DNA of 8,313 nucleotides from Gammaproteobacteria bacterium. GTDB taxonomy: Bacteria > Pseudomonadota > Gammaproteobacteria > GCA-001735895. A program made the position numbers and the translations under genes. The stretch covers positions 1 through 8,313 of the forward strand of contig JARFPR010000274.1 of NCBI GenBank assembly GCA_029288195.1. Direction: 5' to 3'. Within the stretch, counting starts at the first letter, position 1. The number at the start of each line of letters is the position of its first letter. Below the pieces are notes generated by a model. That model saw nothing but the letters and a program-made list of their open reading frames with translations, searched no databases and was not told the DNA's origin. Shown in pieces: positions 1 to 5,215 of the stretch.

Positions 1-720
1 GGGTATCCTCCGGCGTTGGTCTCGTCCCTGCTTGAGAAGACCGGACTCGATGCCGATGCTGTAGTTGCCGACGTCGGCTCAGGCACCGGCATATTTACCC
101 GCTTACTGCTCGATCAGGGCCTTCGAGTATCTGCGGTCGAGCCCAACACCAACATGCGCCTTGCCGCGGAAGCCGCACTTTCTGATTACCCACTTTTTAT
201 TAGTGTTGATGGAGTGGCCGAACAAACCGGTCTGCAAGACGACTCAATCGACCTGGTAACAGCGGCACAGGCATTTCACTGGTTTTGTAACGTTGCAACA
301 AAGGTCGAGTTGCAGAGAATTCTCAAGCCCGGTGGCAGGCTTGCGCTGATCTGGAACAAGCGCGCAGTCAGCGAACCCTTTCAACAGGCTTACGATGCCA
401 TCCTGCGCGAATACGCACCCGAATATGACCAGGTAAATCATATGAACCTGGATACAGGTGACATTGCAGGCTTTTTTAAGGCTGGAAGCATGGAATTACT
501 GCACTTCGAAAATAGTCAGTCACTCGACTTCGCCGGGCTGATCGGCCGTTTAAAATCGTCGTCCTACTGCCCTGCTGAAGATTCACCACAATACATTCCG
601 CTGGTTACCGAACTGGTTAACCTGTTTGACCAGTTTGCGCTCAACGGCATGATCGATTTCGAGTACGATACGCAGCTCTATCTCGGAATCGTCGATACCG
701 CGGATCAATACAATCCATGA
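1..720 (+). CDS. Class I SAM-dependent methyltransferase, 5' end outside the window
   Basis: The frame is open from base 1 and the first visible residues, GYPPAL, match the pre-domain segment common in type-11 methyltransferases, so the true start lies upstream; the in-frame TTG at 16 would cut into this segment. Of 239 visible residues, motif I is ADVGSGTG (23-30), the acidic ribose-binding residue sits in AVEPN (E47), and the post-I/motif IV region is DSIDLVTAAQAFHWF (81-95), typical of the Methyltransf_11 fold. The C-terminal half (about 120-239) is helical and should carry the substrate pocket. The protein is cytosolic and transfers methyl from SAM to an acceptor that the sequence does not reveal. 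Its stop overlaps the ribosome-binding site of the following GFA gene, so the two are probably co-transcribed. The fold is secure; the substrate is unknown. Confidence 0.9.
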   Translation, partial: GYPPALVSSLLEKTGLDADAVVADVGSGTGIFTRLLLDQGLRVSAVEPNTNMRLAAEAALSDYPLFISVDGVAEQTGLQDDSIDLVTAAQAFHWFCNVATKVELQRILKPGGRLALIWNKRAVSEPFQQAYDAILREYAPEYDQVNHMNLDTGDIAGFFKAGSMELLHFENSQSLDFAGLIGRLKSSSYCPAEDSPQYIPLVTELVNLFDQFALNGMIDFEYDTQLYLGIVDTADQYNP

Positions 721-730
721 GGAGAAGCTA

Positions 731-1156
731 ATGCCAGGACCTTACCGAGGCAGCTGTTTATGCAATGCAATACGATTTGAGGCCGATGAATTCGAGCCAC
801 AGACCGGCAGCTGCCATTGCTCGATGTGTCGCAAGTTTCACGGCGCTGCCTTTGCCACCCTTGCCGAAGTGCGGCGTGAAAATTTTCGCTGGATTGACGG
901 GGAGGAATTAATCAAGGGCTATACCGCGGACAACGGCACCACCCGATCGTTCTGTTCAAGCTGCGGATCCAGCCTTACCTTTGCCAGCCCCAACGCGGAC
1001 CCGGACCTGGTCGAAATTTCGCTGGGCTGCTTCGACGATGAGGTTCCGGTACGCCCCGACGCCCATATCTACGTTGCCTCAGGCGCAAAATGGGCGCAAC
1101 CCGAAGACAGCCTGCCCCAGTACGAGGCCGGGCGTGACAGCGTCAGAATCAAATAA
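731..1156 (+). CDS. GFA / CENP-V family zinc protein
   Basis: A 141-residue protein of the glutathione-dependent formaldehyde-activating (GFA) family. The zinc-binding cysteines are visible in their usual order: CLC (C9, C11), CHCSMC (C28, C30, C33) and CSSCG (C75, C78). The family's C-terminal block HIYVASGAKWAQ (112-123) is also present and the length is normal. The founding member, Gfa, was reported to promote S-hydroxymethylglutathione formation, but most bacterial paralogues have no assigned reaction, so a formaldehyde role here is only an inference. The ATG at 731 is supported by an AGGAG (720-724) six bases upstream, overlapping the stop of the methyltransferase gene. The protein should be cytosolic. 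The YaiI-family gene starts 11 bases after its stop, which suggests a three-gene transcript. Confidence 0.93.
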   Translation: MPGPYRGSCLCNAIRFEADEFEPQTGSCHCSMCRKFHGAAFATLAEVRRENFRWIDGEELIKGYTADNGTTRSFCSSCGSSLTFASPNADPDLVEISLGCFDDEVPVRPDAHIYVASGAKWAQPEDSLPQYEAGRDSVRIK

Positions 1157-1167
1157 TCGGGGGCAAC

Positions 1168-1614
1168 ATGAAAATCTGGGTTGATGCCGACGCCTGCCCG
1201 AATCCAATCAAGGAAATCCTGTTCCGCGCCGCCGAACGCACCGGGATAGCGCTTACCCTGGTTGCGAATCACGATATACCGGTCAAGCCATCGCGCCACA
1301 TCAATTTCCTCAGGGTAAAATCGGGATTCGATGTTGCAGACAATGAAATCGTCAATCGCCTCGCTGCCGGCGACCTGGTGATCACGAGCGATATTCCGCT
1401 GGCCGCCGAAATCATCGAAAATAAAGGGCAGGCTTTGAGCCCGCGTGGCGAGCTTTTTACCGCCGATAACATCAAGGCGCGGTTGACGATGCGGGACTTG
1501 ATGGAATCGTTGCGTTCCAGCGGCATCGATTCGGGTGGCCAGGCACCTTTAAATCATAGTGACCGCAAATCTTTTGCCGATCAGCTGGATAAAATTATCA
1601 CGCGCCATGGCTGA
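1168..1614 (+). CDS. yaiI: YaiI/YqxD family protein (UPF0178)
   Basis: A 148-residue homologue of E. coli YaiI and B. subtilis YqxD. It has the signature N-terminus IWVDADACPNPIKE (3-16), the central block VKSGFDVADNEIV (about 51-63), the acidic DLVITSDIPLA motif (69-79) and the ALSPRGELF segment (about 89-97). The conserved aspartates (D6, D8, D75) and the alternating strand/helix pattern fit a PIN/NYN-like nuclease fold. A nuclease activity is inferred from fold and has not to my knowledge been shown for this family. The start ATG at 1168 follows a G-rich stretch (1159-1163) that can act as a weak ribosome-binding site. The length is full for the family and the protein is cytosolic. It is the last gene of the short upstream group; a 105-base gap follows. 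Confidence 0.93.
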   Translation: MKIWVDADACPNPIKEILFRAAERTGIALTLVANHDIPVKPSRHINFLRVKSGFDVADNEIVNRLAAGDLVITSDIPLAAEIIENKGQALSPRGELFTADNIKARLTMRDLMESLRSSGIDSGGQAPLNHSDRKSFADQLDKIITRHG

Positions 1615-1680
1615 TCTCGAGGGATCAATTACTACCACCGCGGAATTCTCCACGAAGCAGCGGTAATCGATGGTATGAAC

Positions 1681-1689
1681 TGGTAAACT
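1681..1689 (+). promoter_or_regulatory. Possible extended -10 promoter for the small zinc-ribbon gene
   Basis: TGG followed by TAAACT (1684-1689) fits the extended -10 pattern TGn-TAnnnT. It lies about 30 bases before the chosen start at 1720, giving a short leader. No good -35 box is visible 17 bases upstream, so this rests only on the -10 match and on the 105-base gap after the YaiI gene. The rest of that gap (1615-1719) shows no strong terminator. Confidence 0.3.
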
Positions 1690-1719
1690 CTAACGCTTAA
1701 AACTATGGAGGAAAAAATA

Positions 1720-1914
1720 ATGGCAGTCTACAAATGTGAAGCCTGCGGCATGACTATCGGTACCATGACTTGCGGCAGCTGCGACAGGGAACTCGAACAC
1801 GGCAGTATTACCGCCGATAGCGGTGATGAAATACAGGTATCAAAGTGTCCTGACGGGCATGGCATGATCAAGTCCCCGATGTGTTGTGGCCAGGATATGA
1901 CCCGCCTCGACTAG
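1720..1914 (+). CDS. Small cysteine-rich zinc-ribbon protein
   Basis: A 64-residue protein with seven cysteines. CEACG (C6, C9) and CGSC (C18, C21) form two CxxC knuckles. A second half has KCPDGHG (C43, H47) and MCCGQDM (C55, C56). The first half resembles the rubredoxin/desulforedoxin-like or zinc-ribbon knuckles of short bacterial proteins, so metal binding is well supported while the metal (Zn or Fe) and the partner are unknown. The start is placed at ATG 1720 because TGGAGG (1706-1711) lies eight bases upstream. The earlier ATG at 1705 overlaps that ribosome-binding site and would add only MEEKI. The base composition and codons look like those of the neighbours. It is probably cytosolic, and it stands between the YaiI gene and the exporter gene with its own likely promoter. 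Confidence 0.85.
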   Translation: MAVYKCEACGMTIGTMTCGSCDRELEHGSITADSGDEIQVSKCPDGHGMIKSPMCCGQDMTRLD

Positions 1915-1937
1915 GGGCGAACCTGGGACGGGTGCCC
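1915..1937 (+). other. Imperfect hairpin after the zinc-ribbon gene
   Basis: GGGC (1915-1918) pairs with GCCC (1934-1937), and inside it ACC (1921-1923) pairs with GGT (1931-1933), leaving a two-base bulge (GA) and a seven-base loop. It starts directly after the stop codon. The following TTAAAA is not a T tract, so it is not a convincing intrinsic terminator; it could be an RNA processing or stabilising element, or chance. Confidence 0.25.
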
Positions 1938-1954
1938 TTAAAACAACTTAAAGC

Positions 1955-1969
1955 AGGAGTATCGAGCTG
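1955..1969 (+). promoter_or_regulatory. Ribosome-binding site that decides the CTG start
   Basis: AGGAG (1955-1959) is separated by seven bases from CTG (1967-1969). The reading frame upstream closes at a TAA only 16 bases before this CTG. The other in-frame candidates are ATC 1961 (too close to the AGGAG), CTG 1985, ATT 1994 and TTG 2003, none with suitable spacing. Confidence 0.6.
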
Positions 1970-2605
1970 GAATCGACTCTATCGCTGGCCAGTATTAGCG
2001 CTTTGCTCGGAGCACTGATCGTGCTGGCTATTATTCCAAGTGTCAGTGTGCTCGCCGTAACCGCACGCTCTGCGGCATTTGGTTTCACTCATGGCGTACT
2101 CACCGCGCTTGGTATCGTCGCAGCAGATATCCTCTTTATACTGGTTGCGGTATACGGCCTGGCCCTGGTGGCGGACTTGATGGGTACGCAATTCAAGTTC
2201 GTTCAATATCTCGGGGGTGCTTACCTGATCTGGCTGGGAATATCGCTCTGGCGTGCAGACGCTAAAGCGCGTAAATCTGATGAAGTTAAACAATCTTCGC
2301 GCAGTTCGAGTTTTTTAACCGGGTTTCTAATCACGCTGGGCGATCAGAAAGCAATCCTGTTTTACCTCGGCTTTTTTCCCGCTTTTATCGACCTCTCGCG
2401 CATGACCATGGCCGACACGCTTATCATTATCGTGATCGCGATAATCGGGGTCGGTGGCGCCAAACTGGTTTATGCCTACCTCGCCGACCGGGCGAGGACG
2501 GTTTTCAAAAACACGCGCGCGATTCGCGCGATCAATATCCTCGCGGCTTGCGTGATGATTGCGGTCGGGCTTACCCTGCTGCTAAAAACACAGGGGTGGA
2601 TATGA
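1967..2605 (+). CDS. LysE/RhtB family exporter, probable CTG start
   Basis: An inner-membrane transporter of the LysE/RhtB superfamily, which exports amino acids and related small metabolites. Starting at CTG 1967 gives 212 residues, a normal length. Hydrophobic segments lie at about 8-32, 42-70, 77-95, 127-143, 150-172 and 186-207, the usual six. Family landmarks are the TM1 proline (P24 in IIPSVSVLAV), FVQYLGGAYLIWLG (78-91) and SSFLTGFLITLGDQKAILFY (114-133), where family members usually have NPK instead of DQK. An in-frame stop (TAA 1949-1951) limits the start, and no ATG or GTG exists before the middle of TM1. CTG 1967 has an AGGAG (1955-1959) seven bases upstream, whereas TTG 2003 would delete half of TM1. 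The stop overlaps the start of the cupin gene (ATGA), indicating translational coupling. The substrate is unknown. Confidence 0.88.
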   Translation: MESTLSLASISALLGALIVLAIIPSVSVLAVTARSAAFGFTHGVLTALGIVAADILFILVAVYGLALVADLMGTQFKFVQYLGGAYLIWLGISLWRADAKARKSDEVKQSSRSSSFLTGFLITLGDQKAILFYLGFFPAFIDLSRMTMADTLIIIVIAIIGVGGAKLVYAYLADRARTVFKNTRAIRAINILAACVMIAVGLTLLLKTQGWI

Positions 2606-3207
2606 GCGCGCAGTTTAATGACCTGGAGCTGCTCGATTCAGTGCGCGATTTTGCACTTGGGCACCCGCATCCCTCCATGCAAAAGTTCAGGGATTCAATG
2701 CGAAACTGGGGCGACGACTGGATCTCGATTAAACCCACCTATCTGCCCGCCGCCGATTTTCTCGCTGCAGCCATCGCTAACACGAACCAACAGACCCGCC
2801 CACTGGTGGAAACTTTCGAGCAGCATAAAAACCGCCTGCACTGGGAGCAAAGCTATAAAAAAGCGGATGATGTGGTTCCGGATGCGATGCTCGATGGCTA
2901 TGCCTTTGCCGAAATTATCGGCAAGCGGGGGCCATTTGTCAGCGACCGCATCCGCGCCGGCATCGGCATCTGGGGACCAGATATTCTGTACCCCCGTCAC
3001 CAGCACCAGGCCGAAGAGATCTATGTCGTTCTGGCCGGGGCGGCCGAGTTTAAAATTGGTGCGGCCGAAGAAGTCATGCGCAGCGCGGGCGATGTGATTA
3101 ACGTGGAGTCGAACACACCGCACGGCTTTCGCACTATTGATCAAAGTCTGGTGGTTTACTACCTGTGGCAGGCGGGCGACCTGCGCCAGACCTCGAGCTT
3201 CGGATAG
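2602..3207 (+). CDS. Cupin protein of the DMSP lyase family (DddL/DddQ-like)
   Basis: A 201-residue protein with an N-terminal helical half and a C-terminal cupin barrel (about 97-195). Cupin motif 1 is intact: G125, H133, H135, E139 and G146 in the GPDILYPRHQHQAEEIYVVL region. Motif 2 supplies H174 (NTPHGF). The DGYAFAEIIG (98-107) and AEEIY (137-141) blocks are typical of DddL/DddQ-type DMSP lyases, where the tyrosine equivalent to Y141 is the proposed base and His/His/Glu/His bind a divalent metal. Known members cleave DMSP to dimethyl sulfide and acrylate in the cytoplasm. The family also contains members with no proven DMSP activity, so substrate is inferred. The ATG at 2602 overlaps the exporter stop (ATGA) and follows AGGGG (2592-2596). 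The FKBP-type gene begins three bases after the stop. Confidence 0.85.
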   Translation: MSAQFNDLELLDSVRDFALGHPHPSMQKFRDSMRNWGDDWISIKPTYLPAADFLAAAIANTNQQTRPLVETFEQHKNRLHWEQSYKKADDVVPDAMLDGYAFAEIIGKRGPFVSDRIRAGIGIWGPDILYPRHQHQAEEIYVVLAGAAEFKIGAAEEVMRSAGDVINVESNTPHGFRTIDQSLVVYYLWQAGDLRQTSSFG

Positions 3208-3210
3208 CTG

Positions 3211-3603
3211 TTGGTGGGCCGACCGGGGATAGAAGTTCTTACAGATGCGCCAGGTGACGGTGCACCGATCGAACGTCAACATGTTTACCAGGTTCGTTTG
3301 AAAATGTGGCTGAATAAAGGTGAACCAATTCGCTGGGAGCGTCCCTGGGGCCTGATCGATCGCGCTCGACTCGAAGACGACGGTGAAACCTTGTTGACCG
3401 ATTTACGCGTCGATCGTGAAAACCTGTTTGCCGGATTGTTCCAGGGCATCGAGGGCATGTGCATCGGTGGTAGGCGTAAATTAAAAATTTCGCCACACCT
3501 GGCTTATGGCGAAACCGGGATTCCCGGCAAGGTGCCGGCTGAAGCGGTGATTATTGCCGAAATCGAATTTATCGAAGAAAGAAAATGGGGTAACGGTGAA
3601 TGA
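3211..3603 (+). CDS. FKBP-type peptidyl-prolyl isomerase-like protein
   Basis: About 130 residues with no signal peptide, so probably cytosolic. The C-terminal half is clearly FKBP: LFAGLFQGIEGMCIGGRRKL (72-91) followed by ISPHLAYGETGIPG (93-106) and an EIEFIE strand (117-122). The active-site tyrosine corresponds to Y99. The segment between the first strand (about 24-34) and the FKBP core differs from FKBP12: the usual FD pair is not evident and the central tryptophan position appears as leucine (L76). Isomerase activity is therefore uncertain, and a chaperone or binding role is possible. The start is TTG 3211 or GTG 3214; no ATG or good ribosome-binding site is present, and translation is probably coupled to the cupin stop three bases upstream. 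Its own stop overlaps the HAD gene start (ATGA, 3600-3603). Confidence 0.82.
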   Translation: MVGRPGIEVLTDAPGDGAPIERQHVYQVRLKMWLNKGEPIRWERPWGLIDRARLEDDGETLLTDLRVDRENLFAGLFQGIEGMCIGGRRKLKISPHLAYGETGIPGKVPAEAVIIAEIEFIEERKWGNGE

Positions 3604-4304
3604 GTGATATTACAGCAAAGATCAAAGTCATTGCCTTTGATGTCTTCGGCACCGTGGTCGACTGGCACGGTTCGGTGTCACGCGAGATTGCCTCGATGGA
3701 CCTTGGGGTGGACCCGGATGAATTCGCACTTGCCTGGCGTGCCGGTTACAAGCCCGCGATGCGGGAGGTCATGGATAAGGGCGAATGGGTTATCCTGGAT
3801 GCTTTGCATCGTCGTATTCTCGACAAGGTACTCGATGATTTCAAACTCGATTCACTTTCCGAAGCGGAACGACAGCATTTGAACCGGGTATGGCATCGGC
3901 TCGATCCCTGGCCCGATTCGGTTGAAGGTCTTGGCCGGTTGAAATCGAAATTTATTATCTGTTCTCTGTCAAACGGCAACATCGGTCTGTTAACCGAAAT
4001 GGCGAAGCATGCAGGATTACCCTGGGACTGCATTCTAAGCGCGGAGAACTTTAACAAGTACAAGCCGCATCCAGATACCTATCATGGTGTGGCACGCACC
4101 TTTGCCGTCGAACCTGGCCAGGTCATGCTCGCCGCCGCTCACCACAGTGACCTCGAAGCGGCGCGCTCCTGCGGACTCGAAACTGCCTACATCGAACGTC
4201 CCTTCGAATACGGCCGCAAAGAGCCCAAGAATGTCGCACCGTGGTCCGCGAACAGGTTGCACGCGACCAGTATCGTGCAGCTGGCCGAATTACTGGACTG
4301 TTAA
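3600..4304 (+). CDS. HAD hydrolase, haloacid dehalogenase type II-like
   Basis: A 234-residue cytosolic HAD-superfamily enzyme closest to the type II (L-2-haloacid dehalogenase) group. Motif I is FDVFGTVVDW (13-22) with nucleophile D14. Motif II is SLSNGN (122-127). Motif III is KYKPHPDTY (153-161) with K155 and Y161. Motif IV is AAHHSDLEAA (179-188) with D184. A helical cap follows motif I (about 25-105), with arginine R55 in the cap. In well-studied L-2-haloacid dehalogenases motif IV reads SSNxxD; here the Ser and Asn positions are Ala and His. Many family members with AAH-type motifs are annotated as dehalogenases without proof, so the substrate may be a phosphate ester or a halo-acid. 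The ATG overlaps the FKBP stop. The following ABM-domain gene starts 22 bases after its stop. Confidence 0.9.
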   Translation: MSDITAKIKVIAFDVFGTVVDWHGSVSREIASMDLGVDPDEFALAWRAGYKPAMREVMDKGEWVILDALHRRILDKVLDDFKLDSLSEAERQHLNRVWHRLDPWPDSVEGLGRLKSKFIICSLSNGNIGLLTEMAKHAGLPWDCILSAENFNKYKPHPDTYHGVARTFAVEPGQVMLAAAHHSDLEAARSCGLETAYIERPFEYGRKEPKNVAPWSANRLHATSIVQLAELLDC

Positions 4305-4326
4305 TCCCTTAGCTAGTGGAACCATC

Positions 4327-4644
4327 ATGACCCTGATTGCCAATACCCCCAGGCCGCCCTACTACGCAGTAATTTTTTCATCGCTGCGCAACGACGATAT
4401 CGAAGGCTATGCTGAAACCGCCGCCCGCATGGTCGAGCTGGCAGCACTGCAACCCGGTTTTCTGGGCGTCGAATCGGCGCGCGAAGATCTGGGTATTACC
4501 ATTTCTTACTGGTCCGATCTCGAATCGATTAAAAAATGGAAGGCGCAGGCAGAACACCTCGAGGCGCAAAGACTAGGTATGGATAAGTGGTATTCGAACT
4601 ATATGACGCGCATTGCACTAGTGGAACGCGACTACAGCAAGTAA
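4327..4644 (+). CDS. Antibiotic biosynthesis monooxygenase (ABM) domain protein
   Basis: A 105-residue single-domain protein with the dimeric alpha+beta barrel (ABM) pattern: a strand YYAVIFSSL (12-20), a helix with ETAARMVELA (30-39), PGFLGVESAR (42-51), the ITISYWSDLESIKKWK segment (57-72) and a last strand ARIALV-like TRIALVERDY (94-103). The QPGFLG and SYW.DLESI.KW blocks are hallmarks of the family. Family members include quinone- and haem-acting monooxygenases, but many small ones have no known reaction. The ATG at 4327 is preceded by AGTGGA (4315-4320). An earlier in-frame ATG at 4084 lies inside the HAD gene and would add a low-complexity tail unlike the family. It is the last gene of the exporter-cupin cluster; the csp promoter begins about 30 bases after its stop. 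Confidence 0.9.
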   Translation: MTLIANTPRPPYYAVIFSSLRNDDIEGYAETAARMVELAALQPGFLGVESAREDLGITISYWSDLESIKKWKAQAEHLEAQRLGMDKWYSNYMTRIALVERDYSK

Positions 4645-4674
4645 AAAATCACCGAATTAGACCCCATAAACGGG

Positions 4675-4702
4675 TTGACATTGATTGATTTACGTATATA
4701 TT
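4675..4702 (+). promoter_or_regulatory. Sigma-70-type promoter of the cold-shock gene
   Basis: A perfect -35 box TTGACA (4675-4680) and a -10 box TATATT (4697-4702) are separated by 16 bases. Transcription would begin near 4709, leaving a leader of about 150 nt before the ATG at 4858. This is close to the roughly 160-nt leader of E. coli cspA. I found no clear match to the E. coli cold-box sequence. Confidence 0.7.
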
Positions 4703-4708
4703 TCAGTT

Positions 4709-4857
4709 CAGCTTGAATCTATGTCTAAAGTTTATTCCCTCTCTTCGAAGTAATTCCGTGTTCTCTCGTTCTGTAGTCAATAAAGTTATAGCCTGGTTTC
4801 TGGCGACATCGCCTTGTACAAAGGTTTTTTATTATTATTTTTAAATAGGTACACATT
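4709..4857 (+). promoter_or_regulatory. Long structured 5' leader of the cold-shock gene
   Basis: This roughly 150-nt untranslated leader ends in a structured part. GGCGA (4802-4806) pairs with TCGCC (4809-4813), and CCTT (4812-4815) can pair with AAGG (4821-4824), followed by six T (4825-4830) and an A/T-rich stretch. The two stems share CC 4812-4813, so they exclude each other. A short AGG (4847-4849) is the likely ribosome-binding site. Such leaders in cspA-type genes change fold with temperature and control translation and stability. That behaviour is inferred here from position, length and foldback potential. Confidence 0.5.
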
Positions 4858-5067
4858 ATGTCTGACAGGACAACCGGTAAAGTAAAATGGTTCAACGAAG
4901 CTAAAGGTTTTGGTTTTATTGAGCGTGAATCAGGCCCCGACGTTTTCGCACATTTCAGTGCTATTCAGGGCACGGGCTTCAAGACCCTGACAGAAGGACA
5001 GCAAGTTGAATTCACAGTCACCGACGGCCAGAAAGGTCCGCAAGCTGAGAATATCACTCCTATCTAG
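4858..5067 (+). CDS. CspA-family cold-shock protein
   Basis: A 69-residue single cold-shock domain of standard length. RNP1 is KGFGFIE (16-22) and RNP2 is VFAHFSAI (29-36). The N-terminal GKVKWFN (7-13) with its conserved tryptophan and the C-terminal QKGPQAENI (58-66) are also typical. It binds single-stranded RNA or DNA through the aromatic surface and acts as an RNA chaperone or antiterminator in the cytoplasm. FAHFSAIQ carries Ala-His where E. coli CspA has Val-His, a common variation. The gene is monocistronic: its own promoter, long leader and a terminator directly after the stop. Whether it is cold-induced or constitutive cannot be read from the protein; the long leader favours temperature-dependent regulation. 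Confidence 0.97.
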   Translation: MSDRTTGKVKWFNEAKGFGFIERESGPDVFAHFSAIQGTGFKTLTEGQQVEFTVTDGQKGPQAENITPI

Positions 5068-5072
5068 TTGAA

Positions 5073-5091
5073 TTACCGAGCTACTCGGTAA
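5073..5091 (+). repeat. Perfect short hairpin between csp stop and terminator
   Basis: TTACCGAG (5073-5080) and CTCGGTAA (5084-5091) form a perfect eight-base stem with a three-base CTA loop, five bases after the csp stop codon. No T tract follows, so it is not itself a terminator. It may protect the 3' end of the short csp messenger. Confidence 0.6.
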
Positions 5092-5104
5092 ATCAGTTCT
5101 GATT

Positions 5105-5135
5105 AAAAGCCAGGCTAACCAGCCTGGCTTTTTTT
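5105..5135 (+). terminator. Intrinsic terminator of the cold-shock gene
   Basis: A perfect stem GCCAGGCT (5109-5116) / AGCCTGGC (5121-5128) with an AACC loop is flanked by AAAA (5105-5108) and a run of seven T (5129-5135). This is a textbook Rho-independent terminator and, because of the flanking A and T runs, may work in both directions. It ends the csp transcript and separates it from the next unit. Confidence 0.93.
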
Positions 5136-5153
5136 ATTTGCGCACAAAATGTC

Positions 5154-5182
5154 TTGCCCCGACCGCGACCCGGGGATATAAA
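5154..5182 (+). promoter_or_regulatory. Predicted promoter for the racemase-like/sulfotransferase-like pair
   Basis: TTGCCC (5154-5159) and TATAAA (5177-5182) are spaced by 17 bases, matching four of six and five of six consensus positions. Transcription would start near 5189, about 27 bases before the chosen ATG at 5216. The strong terminator just upstream means this pair needs its own promoter, which supports the prediction. Confidence 0.45.
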
Positions 5183-5215
5183 TCATCCGGTCAACAGATC
5201 ACAGGTGCCTACAGG

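Noticed and set aside
2548..2601. N-terminal extension of the cupin from an ATG inside the exporter gene
   Set aside because: It would overlap the exporter by 58 bases, whereas ATG 2602 forms the ATGA overlap and has AGGGG upstream.
2695..3282. 195-residue open frame on the - strand over the cupin gene
   Set aside because: It is antisense to a well-supported gene and has no family-like motifs; long antisense frames are common opposite genes with this base composition.
4648..4675. Terminator for the exporter-cupin cluster between the ABM gene and the csp promoter
   Set aside because: Only a four-base ACCC/GGGT foldback is visible and it lacks a T tract; the GGGT also abuts the csp -35 box.
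4812..4830. Intrinsic terminator inside the csp leader (CCTT/AAGG followed by six T)
   Set aside because: The stem is only four base pairs and not G/C-rich, too weak to call a terminator; it is kept only as part of the possible leader switch.
5138..5215. N-terminal extension of the racemase-like protein from TTG 5138
   Set aside because: It begins only a few bases after the csp terminator, spans the predicted promoter, has no ribosome-binding site, and encodes a chain unlike the family N-terminus. ATG 5216 has AGGTG at good spacing.
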